Shown here one piece after another: positions 46,250-58,461 of a DNA stretch of 64,000 bases (within the stretch, counting starts at the first letter, position 1; each line of letters opens with the position of its first letter). The notes under the pieces were generated by a model, which did no database searches, was not told the DNA's origin, and was given only the letters and a program-made list of their open reading frames with translations. The position numbers were made by a program, and so were the translations under genes. This stretch comes from Butyriboletus loyo (Eukaryota; Basidiomycota; Agaricomycetes; Boletales; Boletaceae), in assembly GCA_038093515.1 (NCBI GenBank), contig JBBPSI010000131.1:1-64000 (forward strand), written 5' to 3'.

Positions 46250-48388
46250 CTATCGTCCTCCAAAACAAAATAATAAAAATAAAAGACTCGCTTTGCAGAG
46301 GACGTCTGGGATCGAAGGTTCGATCGTCGACTCGGTGAATCCGGATGCGAAATGGGGATCGCCGGACAGCTCTGAGAACTGGATGGAGATGGGTCCGCCA
46401 GCTTTGCGGAGCAGTTGACGCGCGTTGAGTCTAAGGAAACCAAAAGGGGTGTGTATATGTTTGCCACTCGGTTACGATATCCAAAACGAAATGCCGCATG
46501 GAAGCTCGCATGTGGCCCCACCCTGGCACTGACAAGCAATGGGCAAGCGATCAAAAGAACAATGAGGGAGGACGGGAGGCGAGGCGAGGCGACGAAACTG
46601 AGCGAAAAGTCGGACTTACAGAGCCAGGTATGAGTTTACGTACACTGGAGAAACCGCGTCAGTCTTACTAGTAGTATTGTCTCGCCGAGGAGGTGGAGGG
46701 GATTCGATTCTGTAAGTGCTTACGTTTTGCGAGATTGAAGTAGAACGCCATGAAGATGTAGTTTGTAGGCATCACAGCGTACTATCAGGTCATAGTCAAC
46801 GGTGTTCCCGTGCAGAGTAAACATGGCGATCGACACACGAATGTAGTTCCAAGAACGGCGTCGATGCTGATGAATGTCGCAAGGGTACAAATCAACATTG
46901 GACATCACAAAGCTTGGAGCAAGATCACGCACGACGTGAGTAGGCCTTGAAGAACTTTGATTAGAATGACCAGGAACGGAAGATTCGCGGTGTGTCTCAC
47001 CAGTTGTAATGGTATATGCAATGAGGGTATTGACCAGTGTATTTGTCCTTGGTGACGAACAGATAAGCGAAACAGTGGATACGTGACCGGAGGACTATTA
47101 CCCTCGAAATCCTGTTCTTGACTTGTACAGGTAGTAACATAGCACGACAGACACGTAAAGGTCGCCTGCAAAGGACGTGACAAAGCTGACATAGAACAGG
47201 GACTGAAGGGATTTAGAAATTCGTGACTAGAGACTCGGTACGAATACTGACCGCGAGGGTATCAAGTTGCGTCCAAGACACAAGTTCGAAGCTGGGATAT
47301 TGTGTGAGCTCCCAGCGCGTCAAACAAGAATTAGGACCGACGCTCTCGCCGTAATTACTGGGACGCTTTCAGTTCATCCAGATTGTTCCAAGAAGAACAT
47401 GCTTACTGAGGCCAATCACTACAGATGGAAATCGCGAGTCAGCGTGAGCGAAACGAGTTTCTGCACAATACGTACTCAAATCGCAAAGAGATATGATCCA
47501 CTGATGAAACGGGTCAAACACACCATCTTAAAAGACCTTGACGCCGGCGGGACTAGACTCACAACAATGGACGTCAAGATAATGTTCCCATTGCTGACTA
47601 TACACCATCACAAACACGACACTGAAAATTGATAGAAGACTTACGCCCCCATACTCGCTTTGAGAACATACTTGGCGTCATTCAGCATTGGGTATGCAGG
47701 ATATCTGGAGTACGCTTACCACCGGACAAGCACATCCGTGACGGTCTGAACCAAATTATTCATTAAAAAGCTTTTCGAGGCCACGAAGGGTCAAAATCTC
47801 ACTGTCCCCGCTGTAAGGATCTGGTGAAAATACTGCCTTAGATGGAGGTAGGTCCGTCAAAACCAAACGACTCACGATCAAACTCCTGCAGAGAATTTGA
47901 ATTGCCACACCTCGAAGAACTAGGAGAGACCACGTACCACACTGGTGTTGTTATGGATTTTGGGCTCATATAGTTAGTCACAAGATAATGATAGACTATA
48001 TGACTGGTCAAGCACACGTTGAAGGTGTCCAAAATCCTATAAGGAGCGTTAGCAAACATAAGAACAGGACTGCATGTGCATCATTTCACCATAGGATCGC
48101 TACCTAGTATGATCAACGAGAAGAAATTAGCAAGACATTCCAGTGTCACCAGAGAAACCTACGATGAGCTTCAAAAATAGTCTATCATTGGGGTATCGCC
48201 GATAGTAGATATAAGTCTGCATACTCGTGACCCCCCAGAAACTGAAAGAACGACCTTGATAAGACGAACGCGGAGGTTCCAGGAGCCAAAAACACTTACG
48301 CTGCAGCGAAAAGACTACCGATAAGGAGGGCACCCAGCGTGTTATCCACGCTGGAAGGCGATGGATCAGACGGGACCGAAGTCGACAT
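46250..48388 (-). CDS. DUF6534-type seven-helix membrane protein, copy B
   Basis: Paralogue of copy A on the same strand. The start at 48388 reads MSTSVPSDPSPSSVDNTLGA (then LLIGSLFAAA); after an intron, FWGVTSMQTYIYYRRYPNDRLFLKLI. Later exons carry further hydrophobic helices; TPVWYVVSP and FYFNLAK-like pieces are visible. Near 46620 the frame reads PVYVNSYLAL followed by a GTAAGT donor. The next exon, after an acceptor in ttccttag (about 46437), reads LLNARQLLRKAGGPISIQFS and a cytosolic tail with TESTIEPSIPDV. The stop near 46250 is tentative because a further intron is possible. The same exon boundary is conserved in copy A. Confidence 0.75.
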
Positions 48389-50799
48389 ACGTGATAGCGG
48401 GTGAAGGAGCGACACACGACGGGCCAGCAGGAGATCCTCGGAAAAAGCTCGTGTCGAGGCGTATTTAAGCGTGGATCGGCGTAAGTACGCGCGACTCGTC
48501 CACACTTGACGAGCCCCCAATTGATTACATACCTGAGTAACTTGTTATGTTGAGCAGTGGGACCTTGTACCCACGCCAACCTGGTATGGCAAGATTCTAG
48601 ACATCATATACGGCATTAATACTCCAACGTTGGAAGTAGCCTCTCGTGCTGGCAGTGGAGGAACCCGTACGTCGTACGTCGATATTGCACGCGCAAGTTT
48701 CATATCGAATGTTCTGATTTGAGTGAACTTTGCTCTGTGGCTGAGGCTGAGCCGTGTTTCATTCCACTTGCCCGAGCTCGGATCTTGCTGAAATGATGAG
48801 AGCACGCTGTCGAAGAATCCAAAGGTTAATAATAACCACCCGAGCTAAGCGAGATTTGGGCGTCGCGAGGGGGATCTGAATCTGCAAGACGGTGTGTAAC
48901 GTTACGATTTGATAGCTCCACCACAGGCTTCTGAGATCTGTGACTGGAGGACTGCTAGTAGAAAAGAAGTTCGAGGGTCACTTTTCTGCAAGGCTGATTA
49001 GTTGTGAAGTATATTGTTCAAAGTCCGTCACTACATGTTTTAATCTGGGAGGACTCTGCACCGCGCTCATTTACTTATGAAATAATTATGTAGACCATTG
49101 CCAAGTGGAGATTCGGCTCGATTTTAGTTTACACCTTTAATTACGCTCGGATAACCCGCGGGAAGTCGGACCGGCCGTCCCGATTTGCGCAGCGGGGCGC
49201 AATGCCGATCAAACTCAACGACGTGCGTGGAACGACAGAAATCTCCGCTTGTTTGTCCTCTTTAAGTACCGTTCAACATTCCATTATATGACCGTTCCAT
49301 TGCACACCTCGCTTCAATCCTTGCGCAACTCCCGGCATCGCTGACACCCATTTACATAACGGATAACACACAGGTTCCCTCGCTCAAGAACTCCATACTA
49401 TTCTGGTGCGATGTGCAAGTGTTGACCGCCATCAGCGATACGAATACAATGATAGTCGTCGACATACTGGCGGCTTTCCATACACTTGCAATGTCGATGA
49501 AGAGTGCAAATTTCGTTCCCAACATCTCTCTCACACGGTTGCATTGACCCTGCGTTAACACACAAGAAAAAACGAAATTTCCGCACATGACACAGGCACT
49601 GCTACCATCCCTGGGGGTCATATACACGCCGCCACTATCTGTGGTCAAATGGAAAACCATTCGTCGCTACAACGCGCTAAGCCAATCACCTCCACCGAAA
49701 ACTTCAGCAACCTGCAGGGCTCGCTTCTGTTTACTGATCATCGGGCCCGGCCAGTTCCACCCTCGGTGTCGTACAGTCTCAGATTTGATATGCGCAATGA
49801 TACCTCCAATTGCGAGTTTTACCTCGCCAGGCTCTCAAGTCTATGATACCGCTCCGAAATTCCTTGCTTGCGATGCAACAAGTGATTTATGATTCATTCG
49901 CTACGCATTCAAAACGCCCCGCATGCGTCAGTAAATTGCCTCTCTACACGTCTTTTGTTTATGTCGTCCAAAGGCCCAAAGGTGTAATAATAACTCTGTC
50001 GAGGTTCGTTCTAGAAACCAGACTGTCGGTTTGATCCAATGTCCACCTTTGCACTCCATTCGTCAAGAGAATGTTAACCAGAAAGATGACTCTGAACTTG
50101 GCTCCTGGATTCTGAGTCACAGTCTGCACGGAATTGCTCGGTTGAAAGGACAGGCGCCACACATCCAATCTGCACTCTGTAGCTCGGGAAACTTCAATCA
50201 ACTGCAAAGGTTGAGAGCCGAAACTAATGTGCGTTTGCTATATCAAAAGGCAGGGGCCGATCCGCTCAGTGTCCGCTCAGTGCAAACAACTACTAAGCGT
50301 GCCAAAATGTTTGGCTCCCGCTTCAAGCGTCCACGTCAAGCCTCGCGGCACCAAGTTATACCGACAACTATATTCACATTCGAGAACACCAATTACTAAC
50401 GCATACATGGCTATTTACAGATTACACGGAGACGGAAAAGTCAAGTGGGAATGTGAACGCGGACGTTCCAAAGATACCTGACCGAACTCCTGGCGTATCC
50501 GAATATGTGACCATCTTGTTTCATGAAGAGTAAAAGCAATCTGCCAATGGAAATCGATTCATGCTTGAACCACAAACGAACCGACCTGGACGAGCCGCTA
50601 AGCCATTCGTCGGTTGCGGATGCTGTAGCACCATGGGGGCATCGGTCTTGTGGACTTTCCACGTCTTGTACTCGTATCGCTGATATCATGCCTGTCGAGG
50701 GTGTACGCATGCAACCTCCGGGGCTGAAAAGCCGAGCAGGTAGCTCACCTGAATCAGAGATCCAGAGACACGGCTTCAGATGTCATCCCCAATACGCAC
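48389..50799. other. No recognisable gene, 2.4 kb
   Basis: Several 60-120-codon frames on both strands (for example plus 50031-50399, minus 49352-49660), none with recognisable motifs, introns or good starts. Confidence 0.4.
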
Positions 50800-51825
50800 T
50801 CATGATGCCAAATCCAAGTCCACTACTATCGCATCTCTCCGCTCGTTGTCTTCCTCATGCATGCCTGGCCCATCTCCTACACTCGCCGCATTCACAAGCA
50901 CCGTTTCCCGTCCCCACATCCGTATCGCCCGTCGTCCCCACCACCATGCGGACAATGTCGCTGTGATCGCGTGCCACATCAACTGGACAAACTGCACCCA
51001 CCTCGCTCCCGTCCCTGTGCCGGAATCGGCGGAGACACACATAGCCTCGAACGCGGGTTGGACATCATCCCAGCTCACACGTTCAACACCCCGCCCGGCA
51101 TGAATGTGCCCAAAGACATGTAACCTTGGACGAACGCGCCACAGCGCTGACAAAAGTGCAGCGCACCCCACCCCACGGTCAAGATGTCCCAACGGTGGCC
51201 CATGCGTCAAGAGCACGTCGATCCGGGGTGGTATCCTGGACCAGAGCGCAACGGATGGATGGTCTGTGTCGACGAAAGGCAGGAGGGTGCTGGAAAACTG
51301 GGGATAGGATGGGCGGAAGCGCGGGTATTGGAAAGCCCCTGCGCCGTATCGAGGGGTGTACGGACTGCCGTAGATACGCAGGGTGTGTCTGCGCACGGTC
51401 ACTTCTACCACGTCGTTCTCGAGGTAAGTCAATGCAGGGTACGTCTTGCGGATGTATGCGCGTGTCTCGGGTTCCGTGAGCGCGCTGTCGTGGTTCCCCG
51501 CGATGAATACCTTGATGGGATGGGGTTGCACGCTAAGCCATGTGAGGGCGTCGTAGAGCTCGGGGAGTGTACCTGACTCGGTGAGGTCGCCGGCGTGGAG
51601 GAGAATGTCGCCTGCTGGGAGAGGTGGTTGTGTGCTGTGCGTGTTGTGCGTGTCGGAGATGCAGATGATGCGAATGTCGGTCGGAGACGGTTGGGTGGGT
51701 GGAACCGGAACGGGGGACTGTGTCCATGCGTAGACGCGGCGTGCGAGGAAGAGCAGCGGGGACGCCCTGAAGTCGTCCAAGGCGGTCAGCGGTCGGCGAT
51801 GTATGAGTGAGTCGATCACGGACAT
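50800..51825 (-). CDS. Calcineurin-like metallophosphoesterase
   Basis: A single exon of 341 aa from the ATG at 51825; the frame stays open upstream, and an in-frame ATG near 51891 is possible. The metal-binding motifs of the calcineurin-like phosphoesterase fold are in order: ICISDTHNT (about 51660), LLHAGDLTE, IAGNHDSAL (about 51495), LLTHGPPLGHLDRGVG and FGHIHAGRG (about 51120). These supply the Asp, His, Asn and His ligands of the dinuclear centre. Layout and length match the fungal and animal MPPED-like cytosolic subgroup. Substrate unknown. A hydrophobic WHAITATLSAWWW stretch near residues 280-295 may be an insert or a membrane-associated segment. Confidence 0.9.
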   Translation of the reverse strand: MSVIDSLIHRRPLTALDDFRASPLLFLARRVYAWTQSPVPVPPTQPSPTDIRIICISDTHNTHSTQPPLPAGDILLHAGDLTESGTLPELYDALTWLSVQPHPIKVFIAGNHDSALTEPETRAYIRKTYPALTYLENDVVEVTVRRHTLRIYGSPYTPRYGAGAFQYPRFRPSYPQFSSTLLPFVDTDHPSVALWSRIPPRIDVLLTHGPPLGHLDRGVGCAALLSALWRVRPRLHVFGHIHAGRGVERVSWDDVQPAFEAMCVSADSGTGTGARWVQFVQLMWHAITATLSAWWWGRRAIRMWGRETVLVNAASVGDGPGMHEEDNERRDAIVVDLDLAS

Positions 51826-52212
51826 CGTTCGTGACTGTTGCTGATCAAACTCGATTTGACTCCTGAGTCTATGGAGACGACACGCTAGCATGGAAGAAAC
51901 ACTACCGTGAACGATCAGACCTTGAAAGATTGACCATCGCAGCACAAGCCATACTCCGATTTCCAGAGAAAGGGTAGCATACTTGTACACCTCGACTCGA
52001 CTAACGCAAGACTTTGTATCATGTACTTGACTATTATTTAAATAATGGGCGCCGAGTCACAGCAAAGGCTGCTATGATGCACGGAATACTACAAACATGG
52101 TGTATCGATATACATATTACGGAAAACAGCACGAGGAACGAGAACATACAACGGGCGAGTCTGGGATAGAAAGAGAAAGAGATCCGAAAATAAAGGACAG
52201 ACGAACTCCCAA

Positions 52213-55200
52213 CTACAAGATATCTATCGTCTGCATCTTGTCTACAAGGTACTGTGGTGGAACCCCCTTCAGTAATTGCACGACGATAGGGTGATCTGAT
52301 CCAACACGTTTGTATTCATTGTGGGATAGAGGAACGAGCAACAGCGCGCCGAAAGGCTGTCTGAGACGCGCGAAAAGCCGTAGCGCTCTGGTAAGCTTGT
52401 TGGATGAAGGGGATACTGTGTCTGTTGTAGTGGGGGGGAGCCCATCAGAATCGCCATACCCGCCACTGGCAGGCCCATCGAGTGGGGTGAGCGGTTCGGG
52501 GACATCATCCGTAATCACATCCCCAGAAGGAAGGGCAGGATCAAGGAGGCACCGGAGCCACGGATGCACGAGCACCAGATTCCTAAGGCCAGACAAGTCC
52601 TCCGTCGTCTGGATCTCGACGTTCCCGAGTGCGGATGTCATGGCCCGATAAACACGCTGAGAATCACCGCTCGAGACCGATGTGCCTCTCAGAGGAAATG
52701 TGATACAGGATAAGCTCAACCGACGGCTGACAAGACGTGGCGATGGGAGAAGGACGACCCGATCATATAGCATTGCAGCCGAGTCGAAATATCCCGGGGA
52801 TGTCTGTAGCTCTGCAACCAACGCCTCCATCTTGCCGTCTTCAATTCTCAACGGGATGCAGGGTGATGCAGGCTCGCGATATACGCCGATCTCCGTAGGA
52901 AGACAGCTGTTATAGTCGGATGCTGTCCCTGTCCAGGCCAGGATGGTGACATCACCTGACCGAGTCAACACTTCTTGCAACAGCCGACCCAGAGCGCGTT
53001 GTTGGCCTTCGCCATAATTGACCTGGATAGAGACATCAAATATACCAAACAGTGAATAGGCTATGTCCTCCTGCTTCGTAGCGACGCGCGTCGCAGCGAG
53101 ACAAAGTTTCCGCCGTACGTTCTCCGATCCAGGTTGGAGAGAGAGCAGAGCTTGTACATCAACCCCAGTTGCTGTTGCCATCTCGGCCATTATTTCGGGT
53201 GAATCCTTGTGGTTATACACACTCTCGTCAGGACAATAAGGTTTCCAATCTTCAGTGTAGAAACGAATGACCCGAGATGCAAAGAACTCTTGTAATGTCC
53301 AAGCACGAGTGTTCCAAAGACTCTTGATCAGAGAACGCAGCTCTGAGTTGGACCATACACCCTTGAGGTGAATGATCGTGAGCGCGGACTCGTGGTACCA
53401 CTGAAACATTGACGTCAGCGATTCCTGAAGTACTGAGCTGTCCGTTTGGTTGATACAACATGTGTCAGACCATGCCCACCGCAACCCAGACTCCTGCACT
53501 GTCTTGCAGAACATCACCAACTTCAAGACTGTGGATGATGGTGCCAGTTCGTGTATCGATTTATGAAGGGCGCCGTGGAAGAGCGGTTCGGCTTCAGCTC
53601 CTTCCCATGTATGGGAGAATGTAGCATATCGGAAGTATTCCTGAACGGTCTGCATGATGCGAGAGTTGTGGCGTTTTGTCGTAATGGATGCAACGAGCTC
53701 GTTGAATTTTGGATCAGCTTCAAATGAATCCATACGCTTGCGGCTGTTACAAAGGCGACCAGTCTCAGTGTCAATGAGGACGAGCGGAGCGGAGCGTTGA
53801 GTCCGTTTGACAGAGTTGCGAATAGCTGCCTTCGTCTGCGATGGGCTCACATAATTTTTACGTAGTTCTGCAGAATCCTCAGGTGATGCCTTCATTCGAG
53901 TGAGAGATATTTACCTTGAGTAACAGGATCTGGAGACTGTTCAAGCTTGATAAGCATATCGTTATAAGTGTTGATTGCTTCATCGTAATGGTGAGCGCCA
54001 AGTAGTGCTGCATGCTTTCTTTCGTAGCCACGTGGAGATGATGGGTCGAGTTTGATCACCTGGGACATATTGGCTGTTTGCTTCGGTGTAAATCAGGATA
54101 CACATACCGCATCGGCATCCTCCAGCGAATCTTCCCATGATCCCATCTCAGCTCGTGCTTTGCTTCGCTTCGTCAAAAGGTCCATCGATGAAGGATCGAG
54201 GGCCAGTGCTGCAGTGTAATGGGCAACAGCATCTTTGTGTGAAGCAGAGTTCATGGCGACATCTCCGTGTTTCTCCAGCGTCGACATGCATTGGGTCTTG
54301 AACTCTGATGGTAGAAATTAAATAGTTTATCGTCATGCGTGATGCCAAAACTCACTGGCAAGCCAGTCCATTATAATGGTGTTGGCTCTGACCTCCTCAT
54401 TGTTGATGTTGATGATCTCAAGAAGAGAGTGTGCGGCATCGATTATGTGGCCATCAGCATAAAGTGCGTCGCATTTATGTTTCTGCTCGTGCGCATGAAC
54501 GATCTGGAGGAGGCTATCTGTTCTGCGTTGGCAATCGACATGCTGGGCGCGGAGTTGCTGTTCGAGATCGGCGATTTTGCTTTCTAATAGGCGGGGATGT
54601 CAACGAGGCGCGAGCCACGATGGCAATGTTCGTACTCGAGTTGATCTCCTGTGCACGAAGCGACTCGATAGATTCTTGAATAAGCGTAATGTTGCTGTCT
54701 AATGAACGTGGATGTCAACGACACGCAAGTCAGGGCGGTGATGGACGTACTCAGGTTCCTGTTCTGTGCACGAAGGGACTCGGTTGTATCTTCAAGATCG
54801 ACCTTTTCCGCCCTCAAGCGCTGCATTTCCTGCTCAACAAAAACCCGCAGCAGTCAATAAAGTGGTTTGTTATCATGAGACTGCCACACAGCGAGATTTT
54901 TGATGCAAGTCCACTTACATTGTGAAAATAGGGTGGAAAAAAGATGTCATAGAGAGTATGAAGCGCGATTATCTTTCCGCCAGCCAGTGCAAAGTCGTAG
55001 TTTGCTGAGATAGTCATGGATGCGACGGTAGCCGTATGCTGGATGACAGACCCAATTTGCTTGTGCGTCGTAGTGTCCCAGAAAGAGACCGACGAGTTTG
55101 CGGAAGCTGCGATGAATGTGTCGTTGCTTGCCAGGGCGATGCACCTGGGGTCATCGTTGCTGTGGATGGACCATTGAGAGCGCACGGTCACGGTGTAGAC

Positions 55201-56098
55201 GTCAAGACACATGACGGTGCCATTGCCAGATAACGCAAAGAGTTGCTTGCTATCGCTGGTCCAAGCAAGCGATTGGTTTGACAGTGACTTGATTTTTATT
55301 GGGACATCGACGAGGAGGCGGCCGTTCTGACTGTTGTAGATCCGAACGCAGTCGTACGACGCGGCGGTGGCGATAAGGCGTCCGTCGGGTGATGATTTGA
55401 CTACAGTGAGCTTGTTATCGTGTTTCAAGGGGCCGAGCAGTCGTTCACCAGTCGACAGCGACCAGACGTAGGCAGTGTTGTCGCATGATCCGGTCACGAT
55501 TCTCGTCCCATCCAGAGAGACGTCCACCGCATTCACCGGTTCGTTGTGTCCCCGGAACGCCGTCAGCTTTTCGTGGCCCTTCGCATTCCAAACCGTCACC
55601 TCGCCACTTTCCGACCCACTCACGAGCCACTTTCCATCTCGTGACACAGCGATACTCCAAACGGGGCTCCCTGCATCCATTGGCGTCCCCACCTCCAAGC
55701 CGTCTTCTACTCGCCAACGCCGAATCTCTCCGTCCTTGCCACCGCCCACGATGTGCTTCCCATCAACGAGGAAGGCGACCGAGCATATCTCGTCTAGAGC
55801 GTCGATTTCAATGAGTTTTGCTTGCTGTTGAACGGTGCTGGCGGAGGAACTGTTTCCACTCGCCGACTCTTGAGTCCCCCTCAGTATCACACTCTCAAAG
55901 GTCTCGCCCATGTACTCACCATTCCTTGACTGCGTGCTTTCTCTTCGTGACATGCTTGGCCAAGAACCACTGAGCTGAGCGATGCGCGGTCGTCCACTGA
56001 CGGTAAGCTGCTGCACACGTGCCTCCTGAGTCCTTATCGATATACATCAGTTCACACACTTATAATCATTTCTCGGCACTAGTTCTCACCCCAATCAT
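52213..56098 (-). CDS. WD40 - coiled-coil - TPR - HET protein (HET1), heterokaryon-incompatibility family
   Basis: Eight exons (56098-56090, 56025-54919, 54829-54751, 54698-54636, 54583-54356, 54304-54108, 54059-53915, 53867-52213) join in frame to 1160 aa. Residues ~65-370 hold about seven WD40-like blades (VWSIAVSRDGKWLVSGSESG, then VTVWN; VNAVDVSLDGTRIVTGS). Next is a coiled coil (LRAEKVDLEDTTESLRAQ), then TPR units (HKDAVAHYTAALALDPSS; YDEAINTYNDMLIKLEQS). The HET domain follows: FSHTWEGAEAEPLFH, WSDTCCINQ, STSMFQWYHESA-like region, NTRAWTLQEFFASRVIRFY and DIAYSLFGIFDVSI. The C-terminus is PFGALLLVPLSHNEYKR. HET domains trigger programmed cell death in fungal nonself recognition; the trigger here is unknown. 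A longer frame starting with Met at 53895 begins inside an intron and is not the true start. Confidence 0.85.
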
Positions 56099-56193
56099 TG
56101 TGGTGCTGACCCTCGAGCTGTCGGCAGGGGAATCACGCTCAAAGTTGTTTGGAACGCGAAATGGGCAACCCAACTAGTGATTAATTACACTTG

Positions 56194-56244
56194 CTAATTT
56201 ACACCTGTAAATTTGGCTGACCCCCTTTGGGGAGTGTAAATTAG
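56194..56244. repeat. Hairpin with perfect 11-bp arms beside the hAT relic
   Basis: ctaatttacac (56194-56204) and gtgtaaattag (56234-56244) are exact reverse complements. Inside the loop, cccccttt and gggga can also pair. It lies directly upstream of the hAT transposase relic and may be part of its terminal or subterminal repeats. Confidence 0.6.
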
Positions 56245-56249
56245 GGGCG

Positions 56250-56690
56250 ATGTCCAATTTAGCATGTGCGGAGGCTCAGCAGCCAAGCATCACCCATCTG
56301 ATCCTGGTAGCACTCAAAGAGCAACTAAAAGCGTATTCGAGAGGCAAAGAACCATTTAACAGCCGGATTCGACCTAAGACGGAGAGCACTGCGCGTTGGT
56401 GGGCCGCAGTGCAAAGAGACGAAGACGGCGACGGCAATGTGCTCGGGGTAAACCTAAATTTTCCAAGTTACTTTTTTCGTTGATGATTTCAGACTATCGC
56501 AATCAAGATATTCTCCGCAGTTCCACTAGTGTCAACAGAACATGAACCCATCATGTCAACCATCACACGGCTCAATGCTCCGCGCCGCAGCCAACAATGT
56601 ATCAGCACACTTCAAGACCACGTCAAAATACGCCAGTGGCATCATTACAAACCCGAGGTATGTCTGAATCGACCCATAATGGCTCTGATG
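56250..56690 (+). pseudogene. hAT-family transposase C-terminal relic
   Basis: The plus-strand frame reads WWAAVQRDEDGD, an intron-like gap, then TIAIKIFSAVPLVSTEHEPIMSTITRLNAPRRSQQ, TLQDHVKIRQWHHYKPE. The WW-x(n)-IA-x-KIFSAVP, (A/T)xERxxSxxTxLNxxxR and IRQWH spacing is the C-terminal dimerisation region of fungal hAT transposases. The RNase H-like catalytic part is absent and the frame breaks after 56690. Confidence 0.65.
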
Positions 56691-56699
56691 TACTTGACC

Positions 56700-58460
56700 T
56701 GCTAAATCGCTCCGAGTCCAGACTAGAAAAACACCATTCAAACCCCTTGTAGGCGTCAGAACTTGACGAAGGTCCTCTTGCTGTTGGACATGCACCACTG
56801 CGGGTACGCAACCAGGGCCATCTGAACCCTTACCCAACCCAGACTCGGGCTCCGATGATAAAGGTGAGGGTGAAGGCGAGGCAACAGCTTCCGCAGACAA
56901 CGGTGCACACTGGCTTAAGGCGAGTGGGAAGCAGAAACTGCGCAGGGACGCAGTGAATGCTGAGTGTCAACAATTCACGCTCAGTGGCAGCGTTCACAAC
57001 AGTCAGAACTCTATCATATCAACAAGCAGTTATTTTCTCGCTTCCTAATTGCTTCGTCCTTCCCTACACCTGTCTAAAGTGCAGAACAAAGTACTTGTTT
57101 TACAAAGCACACTTCAGCCTCACTAATAGATTTCATCCACAACTTCATTCAGCCATACTCCACCCACGCCTGACAGTCTGATTACTGGTGATGGTCGCTT
57201 CCGAAGAACCAAGCTTTTCGTGAGTCGTAAACACATCGTTGTCGAACATATGCTGATATACGAGCTCGATCCAGTAGTATCAATGTGGTATATCTCTACG
57301 ACAAAAAAGACGTCAAGCCTTCCATTTGGGAAGACTTTGTACAAAAGTCTTCCCGGCGACCCTCAAAGACTGCATCCAGTACCATTCAGTCGCTACACCC
57401 GCTCAAAGCACCTGTTTTACCTCGAATTATCTCCGCTTGATACTCTCGAACACCGGTCGATCCTTCTTGGCTGCACATGCTTGCATATTCCTGCTTGTGT
57501 TCATCATAATTTTAATCGCTTCCGTTGTCTGGTCGTCTTGCGCAACGATGCCTCACTTGAAATCCATCATCCCTTCTACATCATCATGACAGAGTCTCTA
57601 CACGTCATCGACGCCGATGTCTCTCACCCCAATTGGTATTCGTTTTGGTCATGGTGGTGACTTCCGAATTGTCGATAGAGACAATTGTTCCCGGGGTTTA
57701 CCAGAACGAGAAACAACGAGGGAGCGAGCTACGCAGCAGTGAGGCCACTCAAGGGGGATGACAAGGCGTATTCACCCCTTGATCTTCGTCTTGGGGTCCA
57801 CAACAGCTCATCGCCCACCATCCTGCTCTGTAGCCACTTTCTTCCGCCCCTCTGATTACTTCCCGAAGCTCCCCCAGTCCCATTAGCAACAGTCTCCGAT
57901 CGTCTTCCTTTTTATCTTGTATCAAAGTCGCGATAGGAACATCACCGGCTCACAATACATCCATATATCCAGGACCGTTTGCAAATGTAAAGTCTGCTGT
58001 GCCCTGAGAAAAGGTCTTTCGTGGAGCTCACCTTGATGGGCAGAGAGAATATGACCAGAGGACGAGAAAGATACATATGGTTCGTATTCCCGTCGGCCAC
58101 ACAATCGAGACTGGCCCGCCTTCTAGAGCTAGACTCGGCATCGTAAAAGTAGGGGCGTCTACATTCTTGGCATGAGCCTTCACCAACGCCCTTTGTCATT
58201 CCAGAATAGGAGAAATCCTGAGGACACCTCCCTCCCACCACATCAACCTCGCCTTGAATTCAGTTTTTCCTGCAGCTGGGTATTTACATTTCCAAGCCCT
58301 GTATACTGTATTTTCATTACAGACTCATCCGTCGGTCCGTCCATGCCCATCCACGTTATCGTCGGACACGCCCAAGTCTTCTACCAGCACCCTTAATCCA
58401 TCCTGAAAGGCATACTTTTGCCCTACCTTTTTTCGCTCATACAGCCAGGGACAATTGATA
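56700..58460. other. Fragmentary region, no intact gene
   Basis: 1.75 kb between the hAT and REV3 relics. It has a 146-codon plus-strand frame (57220-57660) and a minus-strand stretch near 57942-58241 containing CQECRRP. The latter could be an eroded remnant of a polymerase C-terminal cysteine cluster, given the adjoining REV3 relic, but that is weak. Confidence 0.35.
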
Positions 58461-58461
58461 T

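Noticed and set aside
46015..46554. 179-codon minus-strand frame
   Set aside because: It overlaps the last exon of DUF6534 copy B in a different frame; the LLNAR frame shared with copy A is the supported one.
52213..53895. Single-exon HET protein starting at Met 53895
   Set aside because: That Met lies inside a 47-nt GT..AG intron; splicing instead joins the frame to upstream TPR, coiled-coil and WD40 exons, and the same intron is present in the paralogue at 62133-62186.
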